Notes: generated by a model from the sequence alone, not told the origin. Counted from the first letter of the stretch, positions 34,969 through 44,533 are shown. The stretch: 64,000 bases of DNA from Acidisarcina sp963790505 (GCA_963790505.1 CAWBOT010000005.1:868001-932000), one strand, 5' to 3'. Translations and numbers: made by a program.

Positions 34969-36405
34969 TCATTCTTTAACGCGCTTCTTGATCTCGATGT
35001 TGAGGCGCTTGATCTTCTGGTTGAGGGTCGAGAGCGGGATGTGGAACTGCTCGGAGGTGTCGGTCTGGTTCCAGTGGCAGCGTTCGAGTTTGTCGATGAT
35101 GATCCGCCGCTCGATGTCTTCGAGGATATCGAAGAGCGAGGCGTCGCCGTTTTGCTCGAGCAGGCTGGACGAGTAACTGCGGCCGGTGAGGTGGCCGGGG
35201 AGCAGATCGCTGGTGATGACAGGGCCTGAGGAAAGGACGACGCCGCGCTCGATGACGTTCTCGAGTTCGCGGACGTTGCCCGGCCAATCGTAGTCCATCA
35301 GGGCGCGGATCGAGTCGGGCGCCAGACTCCGGAGGGGAAGCTCGTTCTCGTCGGAAAAGCGTTTGAGGAAGTGAGCAGCGAGGAGCGGAATGTCTTCCCG
35401 GCGGGCACGGAGCGGCGGCATGTCGATGGAGATGACGTTGAGGCGGTAGTAGAGGTCTTCGCGGAAGCGGCCTTCCTTGACGGCCAGACGGAGATCGACG
35501 TTCGTGGCGGCGATGATGCGGACGTCGACCTGGATCTCGTGGACGCCGCCGAGGTGCATGAAGCGCTTGTCCTGGATGACGCGGAGAATCTTAGCCTGCG
35601 TGTCCATGCTCATGTTGCCGATCTCGTCGAGGAAGAGAGTGCCGCCGTTGGCGATCTCGAAGTAGCCCTTCTTGGAGGCGATGGCCGAAGTGAATGCTCC
35701 TTTGACGTGGCCGAAGAGCGTCGACTCGAGCAGATCGGTCGGCATGGAGCCGGTGTTGACGGGAACGAAGTTCTTGTCGCGCCGGGGTGAGTTTGCGTGG
35801 AGCGCCTTGGCGATGAGCTCTTTGCCGGTGCCGCTTTCGCCGAGAATGAGCACCGTCGAACGGCTGGGGGCGACCTGGGCGACGAGGTCGAAGATGGCCA
35901 GCATCGACTCGCTCTTGCCGACAATATTTTCGAAGTTGTAGCGCTGCTTCAGGGCGCGCTTCAGCTGGACGTTTTCTTCTTCGGCGCGGTAGCGGGCAAT
36001 CGCGGCGCGAATGTCAGCGAGCAGCTTCTCATTGTCCCAGGGCTTCTGGACGAAGTTCTGAGCGCCGGCGCGGATGGCGTCGACGACGTTGTTGACCGTT
36101 CCGTAGGCAGTAATCATGATGACCGGCAATTGAGGATTGCGTTCGCGGATATGCGCGAGAATCTCGATGCCGTTCAGGCCGGGGAGGGCCAGATCCAGCA
36201 AGACGAGATCGTAGGACTGCTGGCCGATGGCATCGAGGCCAGCCTCGCCGTCGGGAGCAGTGTCGATGAGATAGCCTTCAAGGCCGAGCAGTGTTTCGAG
36301 CGATTCGCGAATGCCAGCTTCATCGTCGATGATCAGGATGCGGTAGGCAGATTCGGTGTTAGCGGCGGTCGACTCGGGAGTGAGAGTCAGGGTTGCTTCA
36401 GGCAT
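34969..36405 (-). CDS. NtrC-family sigma-54-type response regulator
   Basis: A 478-residue regulator with three domains: receiver (residues ~20-140; acidic pair IIDDE, phospho-Asp in LVLLDLALPG, KP in VQKPWD), AAA+ ATPase (Walker A LGESGTGKEL, Walker B GGTLFLDEIG, R finger region REDLYYRLNV) and a C-terminal Fis-type helix-turn-helix (TSEQFHIPLSTLNQKIKRL). The loop that normally reads GAFTGA and contacts sigma-54 is GAFTSA here, a known minor variant. The start overlaps the end of the histidine kinase gene by eight bases. The pair resembles PrsK/PrsR-type systems that govern exopolysaccharide and surface-protein genes, which is plausible given the contents of the window. Confidence 0.9.
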   Translation of the reverse strand: MPEATLTLTPESTAANTESAYRILIIDDEAGIRESLETLLGLEGYLIDTAPDGEAGLDAIGQQSYDLVLLDLALPGLNGIEILAHIRERNPQLPVIMITAYGTVNNVVDAIRAGAQNFVQKPWDNEKLLADIRAAIARYRAEEENVQLKRALKQRYNFENIVGKSESMLAIFDLVAQVAPSRSTVLILGESGTGKELIAKALHANSPRRDKNFVPVNTGSMPTDLLESTLFGHVKGAFTSAIASKKGYFEIANGGTLFLDEIGNMSMDTQAKILRVIQDKRFMHLGGVHEIQVDVRIIAATNVDLRLAVKEGRFREDLYYRLNVISIDMPPLRARREDIPLLAAHFLKRFSDENELPLRSLAPDSIRALMDYDWPGNVRELENVIERGVVLSSGPVITSDLLPGHLTGRSYSSSLLEQNGDASLFDILEDIERRIIIDKLERCHWNQTDTSEQFHIPLSTLNQKIKRLNIEIKKRVKE

Positions 36406-39328
36406 TTACTGGTTTCCTTACGAGGGGAAATTCTAAGTAGAAGGTGGTCCCGGCGCCGGCCTGGCTCTGGACCTCGATCTTGCCGGCGTGCTCCTGGATG
36501 ATGCCGTAGGTGACTGCCAGGCCGAGCCCGGTTCCGCGGCGTTGGCCCTCGCGCGGCGCACTCTTTGTGGTGAAGAAGGGATCATAGATGCGTTTGACGT
36601 GTTCAGGAGCGATGCCCGATCCGGTGTCAGAGATAGAAACGCCGACATGGCCGTTGACCTCGGTCGCCACGCGAAGTGTGCCTCCCCCCGCCATGGCGTC
36701 TTTGGCGTTCAGGAAGAGATTGAGGAAGACCTGCTGCAGTTTGCCGGGATTGCCGAGGATCGGCGGCAGGGAAGAGTCGAGCGCGGATTCGAGACGCACG
36801 TTCGAAGTCTTGAGCTGGTGTTCAAGCAGATTGAGAGTGTCACGGATCACGGCATTCACGTCGATCTCTGTGAAGGCCGTGCCACTGGTGCGCGAGAAGT
36901 TGAGCAGGCCATTGACGATCTCCGAGGCGCGAAAGGTTTGCTGCGTAATCTTGTCGAGCAACGGCCCCACGCGTTCATCGCCGCGCAATTGCTTGGCGAG
37001 CATTTGCGCGTAAGAGGAGATGACGGCGAGCGGAGTGTTGACCTCATGGGCAACACCGGCGGCAAGCAAACCGATCGAAGAGAGCTTTTCGGCCTGACTG
37101 AGCTGGGTTTCGAGCTCCACGCGGTCGGTGATGTCGTCGACCAGCACGATGCGCCCGACAGTGGCGAAATCGCGGGAGATGAGCGGGGCAATAGCGATGT
37201 TGGCGGTGCGCTGCTCCCCAGCACGGGTTTCGATGCGAAATTTGTAGAGATTGTGGACCCCTTCGATCGCACCCTCTTCACCTTTCGCGCGGTGAAACTC
37301 GTCGAGGAACGACTGCGGAAAGACATCGCCCAGGGAGCGGCCCAGGGCCTCGGCGCGAGGCAGAGCATAGAGCACCTCCATCTGCGCGTTCCAGCTCTCG
37401 ATGCGCTCGTTGAGATCGACGGCGAGGATGCCAACGTTGATCGATTCGACGATGTTCTCGTTGAATTCTTTCAGGCGCTCATACTCTGAGGCTTTCTGCT
37501 CGAGGCTGGCGTAAAGGCGGGCATTCTGCAGCGCGATGCCGATGTAGCTGGCGAGGGACTCGAGCAGTTCGACGTCTTCGCTGGAGAGAAAATCTGCATC
37601 GGTCGTGCGTCCGAGTCCGATGACGGCGATGGTCCGCTGTTGCAGGCGGCAGGGCAGATAGTAGTTCAAGTCGAGCGCCGCGACGGTGCGCCGCTGGGCT
37701 TCAGGAAGGTGGACGGCCTGCTGCGTGTTCTCGATGAAGATGTGCGAGCCGGAATCGGGCTGGTCGAAATCGAGGAAGCCGAGATCGTATGCGCCGGTTT
37801 CCTGACTGGCGCTCTTCAAAGCGTGGGGCAACCGGTGGGCGGCGACGGTGTAGCCGCCGTGGTCGTCGGAAAGGAAGACTGCGACCTGGGCGACCATCAG
37901 AGTCTGGGAGAGACGATTGACGATTGCGTCGAGAAGGGCGCCGAGATCGGTCTGGGAGCTCAGCCCGCGGCCGAACTCAATGAGCGTCTGGCGATAGTCA
38001 TAGCGTTTGCGGTCGAAGAGTTTGTCGATGCGCTCCTGGATTGCCCGTTTTAGAGGGTCGAAGAGTAATGACGCAAGAACGATGGCGGCGATGAGTCCCC
38101 AGGAGCCAAAGCGGGGGAGCCAATTGTGGACAAATTCGCCGACGATCGAGACCACCAGGAAATAGAGACCCACCACAGTGGCGGTCGCCAACGTATAGGT
38201 GACGCCGCGCTTGAAGATGAGATCGACATCCATCAGGCGGTAACGGATGATGGCCCAGCTGAAGGTGAGTGGCAGGATAACGAGCGAGATCGCGGCCAGC
38301 TTCCCGAAGAGGTCGGGAACGGGGACGTCGGCGAGATACGGAACGATGTAGAGCAGCGTGAAAGGCGTAATCGCGAGGATCGTGCCGCGGGTGAGCCACT
38401 TGAGCTGCTGGCGGCGGAGCGGCATGTCCGTGCGCCGGTAGCTGATGTAGAAGACGATCCCGGCCAGCAGCCAACAGGTTGCCAGATAGGCGTAGGCGAA
38501 TTTGTTCAAACGGTCGTCGAGGATTGCGGTCGCCGACCAGAAGTTGATGGCGGTGATGCGCAGGCAGACGATCATCGCGGCGGGAATATAGGTGAGCGCG
38601 ATCAGCCAGCGGCGAGCGCGGTCCAGGCGACGATCTTCCGGGAAGGCCAGGGCAAAGTGCAGGAAGAGCGCCGGCTGCAGGGCGGTCGCCACTACGTTGC
38701 CCCAGAAGATGACCCAGTCAAAGGTGTCCAGTTTCCCGGTGTACTTGAAGGAATAGAGGACGAACGAGGCGAGGCAGAAGATGTAGAAATGAGTGGAGCG
38801 AGGCGCGGTCCAACGGCGGAAGAGCACATAGAGACCGATGCCCAGATAGACGAGGGCAATGATGCGAATGCCCAAATTGACGTTGCGGTCGGTCGCTTCG
38901 AGGATGACCGGCAACTCAACGTGATAGCCCGAACGAACCACAGTGTAGGTGGCCGTGCCATAGGCTTTGGTATGGAACATTTGGCGGTTGAGGCTGGCAA
39001 CATCCTGCGTGCGGTGGCCATTCACTTCGACCAGGACGTCGCCGGGCTCGATGCCGGCGCGCTGGCCGGGGCCACCTTGAATGACACGGTGGGCCCGCAA
39101 ACCTCCGTCCGTCTCAAACCAGGTGACGCCATCGATTGGCGTCTGCTCACTGGCTTCCTGGGAGAGGTTGATGCACGCGAAAACGACCGCAGCCAGGGTG
39201 AAAAATGCCAGCAGGACTACCGAAACCCGAGTTTGAAAGGACTTTCGCATTCGCGCTGGACGCTGGCTGTACCCACGGTGTAGCAAGTTGGGTGCCATGA
39301 CCGAGAGGAGCTTGCGCGACGCCCCCAA
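36398..39328 (-). CDS. Membrane histidine kinase with PDZ, GAF and PAS domains
   Basis: A 976-residue sensor. Order: a first membrane helix (VVLLAFFTLAAVVFACINL), a periplasmic PDZ-like domain (GGPGQRAGIEPGDVLVEVNG), about ten membrane helices (residues ~150-420), a GAF domain (~455-620), a PAS domain (~640-760), a dimerisation domain with the phospho-His in GVAHEVNTPLA, and an ATPase domain (N-box LFLNAKDAM, G1 ISDTGSGIAPEHVK, G2 GTGLGLAVTYG). The layout is like PrsK kinases. The start is uncertain: TTG 39328, ATG 39298 or ATG 39250, the last placing the first helix at the very N-terminus. It is translationally linked to the following regulator. Confidence 0.9.
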   Translation of the reverse strand: MGASRKLLSVMAPNLLHRGYSQRPARMRKSFQTRVSVVLLAFFTLAAVVFACINLSQEASEQTPIDGVTWFETDGGLRAHRVIQGGPGQRAGIEPGDVLVEVNGHRTQDVASLNRQMFHTKAYGTATYTVVRSGYHVELPVILEATDRNVNLGIRIIALVYLGIGLYVLFRRWTAPRSTHFYIFCLASFVLYSFKYTGKLDTFDWVIFWGNVVATALQPALFLHFALAFPEDRRLDRARRWLIALTYIPAAMIVCLRITAINFWSATAILDDRLNKFAYAYLATCWLLAGIVFYISYRRTDMPLRRQQLKWLTRGTILAITPFTLLYIVPYLADVPVPDLFGKLAAISLVILPLTFSWAIIRYRLMDVDLIFKRGVTYTLATATVVGLYFLVVSIVGEFVHNWLPRFGSWGLIAAIVLASLLFDPLKRAIQERIDKLFDRKRYDYRQTLIEFGRGLSSQTDLGALLDAIVNRLSQTLMVAQVAVFLSDDHGGYTVAAHRLPHALKSASQETGAYDLGFLDFDQPDSGSHIFIENTQQAVHLPEAQRRTVAALDLNYYLPCRLQQRTIAVIGLGRTTDADFLSSEDVELLESLASYIGIALQNARLYASLEQKASEYERLKEFNENIVESINVGILAVDLNERIESWNAQMEVLYALPRAEALGRSLGDVFPQSFLDEFHRAKGEEGAIEGVHNLYKFRIETRAGEQRTANIAIAPLISRDFATVGRIVLVDDITDRVELETQLSQAEKLSSIGLLAAGVAHEVNTPLAVISSYAQMLAKQLRGDERVGPLLDKITQQTFRASEIVNGLLNFSRTSGTAFTEIDVNAVIRDTLNLLEHQLKTSNVRLESALDSSLPPILGNPGKLQQVFLNLFLNAKDAMAGGGTLRVATEVNGHVGVSISDTGSGIAPEHVKRIYDPFFTTKSAPREGQRRGTGLGLAVTYGIIQEHAGKIEVQSQAGAGTTFYLEFPLVRKPVNA

Positions 39329-39383
39329 GGGAGAGTATACCCCTCATTTTGGGGCAGATAGCCTCGTTTGTACTATGCGGTAG

Positions 39384-39406
39384 GATCCCGTTGGCAAAGT
39401 GGGATC
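39384..39406. promoter_or_regulatory. GATCCC/GGGATC inverted repeat between divergent genes
   Basis: GATCCC (39384-39389) and GGGATC (39401-39406) are separated by 11 bases in the short divergent region between the histidine kinase and phosphatase genes. It could be an operator shared by both. No matching -35/-10 pair was identified. Confidence 0.3.
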
Positions 39407-39519
39407 AAAGCGCGGAACTCGCGGTGTTGGATGATACAAAAAACCACAGGTGCTGATCCGTATTTTCATAGCGCAGAAAGGCGGGGAAATCTTAAGTAGA
39501 ATCAACGCCAGAGGGGTCT

Positions 39520-40068
39520 ATGAGGGAAGCTCCGGCGCCGATTCCATACTGGATCGACACCAGTGGTCTGGCTGGCGGCGCCGAAGGCGCGACGCTGCGC
39601 ATGGCGATTGTGCCTTGCCCAGCGGGCGGGTCCGGTCTGTCGCCAACGCTGCACTCCCTGCGAGCGCAAGGGATCGAGACGCTGGTATCACTGCTGAGCG
39701 CTGAAGAGGCCAGCGTGCTCCGATTGGAAGCAGAGGGCGCAATCTGTCGCGAGGCGGGGATCGACTACCGATGGTTGCCGGTGACTGACCATTCGATTCC
39801 TGGATCGATGGAGGAGTTCCGTGAGGTAGTTGACCAACTGCAACGCGATTTGCACTCCGGCAAGGCAGTCGGGGCGCACTGCTACGCGGGAATCGGCCGT
39901 TCGTGCCTGCTGATGGCCTGCCTGCTTTGTTTGGAGGGTCTGACTGCCGAGGAAGCCTTCGCCCGGCTGAGCGCGGCGCGAGGGTTGCCGGTGCCGGATA
40001 CCTGGCTGCAAAGCCAGTGGGTGCGGCACTTTGCGGAGTCGCTTGAGAACAGCAACGAACCATTTTGA
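39520..40068 (+). CDS. Dual-specificity/tyrosine phosphatase-like protein
   Basis: A 182-residue protein with the Cys-phosphatase signature HCYAGIGRS (HCx5R), the loop that holds the catalytic Cys and Arg. A general-acid Asp is likely in LPVTDHSIPG. The fold and size fit cyclin-dependent-kinase-inhibitor-3-like or dual-specificity phosphatases. GAGGGG lies close before ATG 39520. In bacteria such enzymes can reverse tyrosine phosphorylation of exopolysaccharide regulators. The exopolysaccharide locus lies a few kb away, but no direct link is shown. Confidence 0.85.
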   Translation: MREAPAPIPYWIDTSGLAGGAEGATLRMAIVPCPAGGSGLSPTLHSLRAQGIETLVSLLSAEEASVLRLEAEGAICREAGIDYRWLPVTDHSIPGSMEEFREVVDQLQRDLHSGKAVGAHCYAGIGRSCLLMACLLCLEGLTAEEAFARLSAARGLPVPDTWLQSQWVRHFAESLENSNEPF

Positions 40069-40201
40069 AACGCCGACTCACACTGCGTGCTTGGGGCCGG
40101 GATCGACCCTAATTCTCTGCGAAATCTCAGTCGATATCAGCGGCAGTGCGAATTGCCGCCATCCATCTCTACGTCTTGGACGCCGCTCCGGAGATCGCTA
40201 A

Positions 40202-40606
40202 ATGAAGACAGCCACACTCCCTCGGGCCAGCGCGGCATCCTCCGCCAGAGCGTCCGCCCTGATGAACGAACGGCGCAGGATGCCGCGCTATCCCTGCGAG
40301 GGGGCAGGCGAGGTCATGGTTCTAGGCGGAGCGCTCCACTTCAGCGGAGAGGTACGCAACCTGAGCGCGACCGGTTGCTACCTGGCGACCGATGTGGTGT
40401 TCACGCTGGAGCGGGGTACGCAGGTGGAAGTCGTCATGACTATCGATGGAGTCCACTTCCGTGTCGCAGGGGGCGTGCGATCGAATCACAGGGTCAGAGG
40501 CGTTGGCCTCGAGTTCATGAACGTCTCGCCGCGGTGCGCCCGGTTGATTCAGGAGCTTGTCGAGGAGTTGGAAGCCAAAGAGGAGCGCATGCGCAAGAGA
40601 GTTTGA
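40202..40606 (+). CDS. PilZ-domain protein
   Basis: A 134-residue protein of about one PilZ domain, which usually binds cyclic di-GMP. The two binding motifs are an arginine cluster (NERRRMPRYPC) and NLSATGCYLATD, in the place of the classic D/NxSxxG. Strands ending in RVRGVGLEFMNVSP complete the barrel. The ligand residues are intact enough to predict binding. It stands alone between the phosphatase and the convergent lysozyme-like gene. Confidence 0.85.
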   Translation: MKTATLPRASAASSARASALMNERRRMPRYPCEGAGEVMVLGGALHFSGEVRNLSATGCYLATDVVFTLERGTQVEVVMTIDGVHFRVAGGVRSNHRVRGVGLEFMNVSPRCARLIQELVEELEAKEERMRKRV

Positions 40607-40637
40607 GCCACTTTCTGCCCATGTTCTCGACAGCAAA

Positions 40638-41696
40638 TCAAGTAAGCTTTCGCTTCGATTGGGTGCTCGAGACCTTCTTGCCAGGATGGCCCCCCTCGTT
40701 TGCGGCGCGCAGTGTCGCTGGCGCTTTCTTGCGACCGTGCGTCGATGGAGGACGAAGGACCGCCGATACACGGCGTTCCGCGGCGCTCGGATCCCTCGCG
40801 TAGTCAGCGTCAAACATGGCGATGACGGTCGTAGCGCGAACGGTATATCGCCGGGCCCACTGGCTATCGATAAGCGCCTGCTGCACGGCGTTCCAGTGTT
40901 CAGAGGTGTCCTCGCCACTGCTCGACGCCAGCACGATTTCAGGCACATCGGGGTCTAACACTTCGCCGTTGATCATAGCGAGAAAGTCGGCGAACTCCTC
41001 AAGGTTGACACCCATTTGAAAGACCAGTTGGCTTAATGCCATCTGCTGCGGGCCGGTGAGTTGATCGAAACCACGGCAATAAGCCCTGGCATTGTGAACT
41101 GCCTGTATCGCGGAGATGCGCAGCAGCCGCATCGCCTCCTCTTCGGTAAGCTCCGGCGTCAGAGTGTTCGCCCGGATTTTCCTGCGATAGCCCTTGGTCG
41201 TCCAGGCGTCGAGATCGCGGTTGAAGCGGTCGAGGATCCGCTGCAGGCGGTCTACATCGAGACCGGCGGCCTGCCACAGCTGCGTGGAGGAAGGTTCGAT
41301 AAAAGCATGGGGATTGAGACGATCGAATTGGGGGTGGTCGGTCGCCACGACATCGAGACTAAATCCCGCGCCTATCAGCGGCTTGCTGGTACTTGGATCA
41401 GGATAAGCCGCCAGCACCCAGCCTTCGTGGTCGCGATCGCGCAGGATATTCATCAGGCTCCACAGGTGGAACTTGATGTCAGAGTCTTTGAAGTCGAGTA
41501 GGGGCTGGAGTGAAGGAACTGCCGTTGAAGCCGCTATGAATTGCGCTGGAGGCGATGGAGCTGGACTTTGTTGCTGCGGGATCTGGGCAGGCGACGATTT
41601 CGCCGCCGTCCCCGTCGCCACAATGAGGGCAAGCATTATCATGCGCCGGGGAGGGCAGTTCATGGTGCGGCGATGCCATTCCGATTTCCCCGACAT
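40638..41696 (-). CDS. Secreted lysozyme-like (GH24-like) protein
   Basis: A 352-residue protein with an N-terminal hydrophobic segment (RMIMLALIVATGTAA) and a Pro/Gln-rich spacer. The central domain resembles phage-type lysozymes. DHEGWVLAAYPDP keeps the catalytic Glu and the Asp nine residues later, and GPQQMALSQLVFQMG matches the conserved helix. The third catalytic position, a Thr before IG in T4 lysozyme, is Leu here (PLIGAG). It may cut peptidoglycan or another glycan, or only bind it. The basic tail has many Lys and Arg. It lies 24 bases after the acyltransferase gene, so the two may be one transcript. Confidence 0.6.
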   Translation of the reverse strand: MSGKSEWHRRTMNCPPRRMIMLALIVATGTAAKSSPAQIPQQQSPAPSPPAQFIAASTAVPSLQPLLDFKDSDIKFHLWSLMNILRDRDHEGWVLAAYPDPSTSKPLIGAGFSLDVVATDHPQFDRLNPHAFIEPSSTQLWQAAGLDVDRLQRILDRFNRDLDAWTTKGYRRKIRANTLTPELTEEEAMRLLRISAIQAVHNARAYCRGFDQLTGPQQMALSQLVFQMGVNLEEFADFLAMINGEVLDPDVPEIVLASSSGEDTSEHWNAVQQALIDSQWARRYTVRATTVIAMFDADYARDPSAAERRVSAVLRPPSTHGRKKAPATLRAANEGGHPGKKVSSTQSKRKLT

Positions 41697-41720
41697 CGAC
41701 CCGCCTTTCGGACCGCATGT

Positions 41721-42887
41721 TTATGAATTCCCGGTTCTACGAGCTCTCGACACCGATTCGATCCGGCTCGGCACAACCGATACGTCCCTGCTTAACGGCT
41801 TCGCGCGGTTTCTGCCGCTGGAAAGCCTTGCACGAATCCTGAGGAAGGGCAACTCGATTCCATAATAGGACACAATTGCCGCTGCACATACGCCAATCAG
41901 GTTGAGCGGCCAGGTGTTGAAGATGCCGATACGGGTTGGCGAGAGAAAGAGCTGTTGCCAAACATAGAGAGAGTAGCTGAACAGGCCAACCGTCACGAGA
42001 GCGCGGCTGTTCAGCAGCAGGAACAGGCGGTCGCGGACGTGGATTACTCTCCAAATCGTCGCGGCGATACAGAGCACTGCTACAGATTCCCCGACTGCCA
42101 GGTAGAACGGGAACCACGGCTTCAACGTGGCGTACATTCCGATCGACAGCAGAGGCAGGAGATAGAACCAAGGCGAGCGGATGGCGCGGTCGACCAACTG
42201 GTTCTTGTGCAGGGTAGTAGAAAGCAGAGCGAGGAGGCACCCGACGGCAATGCTGTCGCTCATGAAGAGCAGGCTGGCTTGCATCTCCCAATAGACCTTC
42301 GGCGCGTATATATAGGTGAAGATGCGCAGGACGGGGGCGATCATGAGAAGGAAGAGGCAGCACCCCACGCGCCAACGCCGATTGGCAAGCAGGAAGACGA
42401 AGGGCCAAACCAGATAGAACTGCTCCTCGATCGCCAACGACCAAAGGTGCTCGGTCCACCACGCAATGTTGAGAGTGTGGTTCATGGTGAACGTGGCGGC
42501 AAAGATCAGGTTGTGAGCCGGAAGCGAGATCCAGTTGACTCGGTCTAGAAGGGCGACAACCAGGATAAAGGCGTAGGCTACGGGCCATATTCGAAAAGCT
42601 CGACGAAAATAGAACTGGCCAAGGGAGATTCTGCCGGCCTTGCGCTCTTCATTCATCAAGAGAGTCGTGATGAGATAGCCGGAGATGACGAAGAACACCT
42701 TCACTCCAAATGGGCCAAAGTGATAGATGATTCGCGCATAGGGATTGAGCCCCTGCAACGCAGGGGTATTGCAAAGATGAGCCAGCAGCACAACGAAGAT
42801 TGAGACTGCCCGACAACCGTCCAAAGACGGTATCCGATGTTGGGGCAGCTTCGGAAATTCCTGTACCTTGTTTACGGCAGAATTCAT
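41721..42887 (-). CDS. Acyltransferase of the OafA/YrhL type
   Basis: A 388-residue membrane protein of acyltransferase family 3, which O-acetylates or otherwise acylates exopolysaccharides and lipopolysaccharides. Conserved blocks are RIPSLDGCRAVSIFVVLLAH (with the catalytic His), FGVKVFFVISGYLITTLL, RRAFRIWPVAY and HLWSLAIEEQFYLVWPF, spread over about ten helices. ATG 42887 is preferred because GGAG lies five bases before it; the open frame extends to GTG 43013. It follows the exopolysaccharide terminator on the same strand and probably decorates that polymer. Confidence 0.87.
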   Translation of the reverse strand: MNSAVNKVQEFPKLPQHRIPSLDGCRAVSIFVVLLAHLCNTPALQGLNPYARIIYHFGPFGVKVFFVISGYLITTLLMNEERKAGRISLGQFYFRRAFRIWPVAYAFILVVALLDRVNWISLPAHNLIFAATFTMNHTLNIAWWTEHLWSLAIEEQFYLVWPFVFLLANRRWRVGCCLFLLMIAPVLRIFTYIYAPKVYWEMQASLLFMSDSIAVGCLLALLSTTLHKNQLVDRAIRSPWFYLLPLLSIGMYATLKPWFPFYLAVGESVAVLCIAATIWRVIHVRDRLFLLLNSRALVTVGLFSYSLYVWQQLFLSPTRIGIFNTWPLNLIGVCAAAIVSYYGIELPFLRIRARLSSGRNRAKPLSRDVSVVPSRIESVSRARRTGNS

Positions 42888-43508
42888 TGACTGCTCCGCA
42901 TGAGGGTCATGGATGGACAATTGATGGAGATTTTCCATGGCCGAGGATTCGTAAGCCTCGAACCGGTAGGAATTCCAAGAGTGTGTAGGCTTGCTGTCGT
43001 CGCCTGAAAGCACAGCGCCGCGTCCTTAGAAGCGTGGGAGCTGATGCGTCTCTGTTCTCCGCCAATTGCGGTTGATGCGGCAGGTTGTTGCCTGGCTAAG
43101 TGTCCGGCGATCCGATCTTTCGCCCCATATTTTAGGACGGTCGGAATACGGGGATCTCAAGTTGCGTCTACTGCGCTGCACAGCTTCCTCTGCATATTTG
43201 TCGTGCGAGCTGATCCCACGAGCATCTGCCCGAAACTTGCCTTCGCGGATTACATCTCACAAAAATTTAGATGCGTGTTTGCGATTCGCTACTGGCTGTG
43301 TTTGCAAATAGGATGCCGTTCCGCAGGAATAGAGTGGCCTGGAATGCACCTTCGCATGCGCGCTCGGTCGCGGTGGTGGAAACGCTGGGGTTGCGGGAAG
43401 AGTTCGCGCCGCTCGATGTGCCGGAGCGAGTAGACATTCGCTGCGGGAAGTCTCAATCGTGCTCTGTGTCGGGTAGATTTTGCAGGGGTGCAGGCAGAAC
43501 AAATGCAA
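42888..43508. other. Intergenic stretch between acyltransferase and exopolysaccharide terminator
   Basis: About 620 bases. Frames at 43257-43538 (-) and 43271-43633 (+) have no recognisable features. The promoter of the acyltransferase gene should lie here, but I cannot point to it. Confidence 0.4.
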
Positions 43509-43529
43509 AGGGCGCCACGAAGGCGCCCT
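43509..43529 (-). terminator. Rho-independent terminator of the exopolysaccharide operon
   Basis: AGGGCGCC and GGCGCCCT form a perfect eight-pair stem around a five-base loop (TTCGT on the minus strand). On the minus strand a T-rich tail (TTGCATTTGTT) follows. It sits 42 bases past the UDP-glucuronate decarboxylase stop, at the expected end of the operon. Confidence 0.7.
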
Positions 43530-43570
43530 ATAGTTCAAGTGATCGGAAGATCCAGGGTTTCGATTCTTGG

Positions 43571-44533
43571 TTAGCTGTTTATGGCGACGGCTCTTTCCTG
43601 GCCGACGGCTTGGGCGAAGTAGTCGAGCGATAGCTCAAGCCCCTCGCGAAGCTGTACCTTCGGTTCCCAATTCAGTAAAGTCCGGGCCTTGGTGATGTCC
43701 GGCCGGCGTCTCATTGGGTCGTCGGTAGGCAGCGGGCGGTAGGACAGCTTGCTCGAAGAGCCGACGACGCTCAAAACCGTCTGCGCGCATTCGGCGATAG
43801 TGAACTCGACCGGATTGCCGATATTAACCGGCAGATGCTCGTCAGAGAGCGACAGGGCGCGGATTCCCCTGACGAGGTCGGAGACATAGCAGAAACTGCG
43901 GGTCTGCAAGCCGTCGCCGTAGAGGGTAAGGTCGTCACCCTTCAGGGCCTGAATCATGAAGTTCGAAATGACCCTGCCATCATTTGGCTGCAGGCGAGGA
44001 CCATAGGTATTGAAAATCCTGACCAGATGGGTGTTGACGTCATGGTAACGATGGTAGGCCGTCACCAGCGCCTCGGAAAAACGCTTGGCCTCGTCATAGA
44101 CAGAGCGCGGCCCGATGGGGTTGACGTTGCCCCAATACGTTTCGACCTGGGGATGAACGTGAGGGTCGCCGTAGCACTCGGAGGTCGAGGCGTGCAGGTA
44201 GCCTGCACCATACCGCTTCGCAATCTCAAGGGTATTCAGGGTTCCCTGGGAGCCGACGAGCAAGGTCTCTATGCCAAGCCTGTGATAGTCCGGGGGGCTG
44301 GCGGGAGAAGCCATATTGAAGACGTAATCGACCTTGCCCGGATCGAAGGCCTGGCAAATATCGCGCTCCTGCAACTCGAAACGCGGCTCTCGAGACAGAT
44401 GCGCTACGTTGTCCGCGCGACCAGTACAGAAATTGTCGACGCCCACAACCTCGTGGCCTTCGGCGAGAAGCGCGTCAGTGAGGTGAGAGCCGAGAAAACC
44501 TGCCGCGCCGGTTACCAGGATTCGTTGCTTCAA
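43571..44533 (-). CDS. UDP-glucuronate decarboxylase (UDP-xylose synthase)
   Basis: A 320-residue short-chain dehydrogenase of the extended type. The NAD-binding motif is VTGAAGFLGSHL, the catalytic Tyr/Lys pair is in YDEAKRFSE, and the Ser region is ASTSECYGDP. MASPASPPDYHRLGIETL and GRVISNFMIQAL are typical of UDP-glucuronate decarboxylases, which make UDP-xylose. A close relative is UDP-glucose 4-epimerase, but the motifs favour the decarboxylase. It is the last gene of the minus-strand polysaccharide operon, so the polymer may contain xylose or a derived sugar. Confidence 0.85.
   Translation of the reverse strand: MKQRILVTGAAGFLGSHLTDALLAEGHEVVGVDNFCTGRADNVAHLSREPRFELQERDICQAFDPGKVDYVFNMASPASPPDYHRLGIETLLVGSQGTLNTLEIAKRYGAGYLHASTSECYGDPHVHPQVETYWGNVNPIGPRSVYDEAKRFSEALVTAYHRYHDVNTHLVRIFNTYGPRLQPNDGRVISNFMIQALKGDDLTLYGDGLQTRSFCYVSDLVRGIRALSLSDEHLPVNIGNPVEFTIAECAQTVLSVVGSSSKLSYRPLPTDDPMRRRPDITKARTLLNWEPKVQLREGLELSLDYFAQAVGQERAVAINS

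Noticed and set aside
38126..39283. Open frame of 385 codons on the plus strand
   Set aside because: It is antisense to the histidine kinase; the composition (Asp, Glu, Gly, Arg rich) is that of a shadow frame in GC-rich DNA.
43257..43633. Two opposite frames of about 90-120 codons
   Set aside because: They overlap each other and the terminator, with no recognisable protein features.
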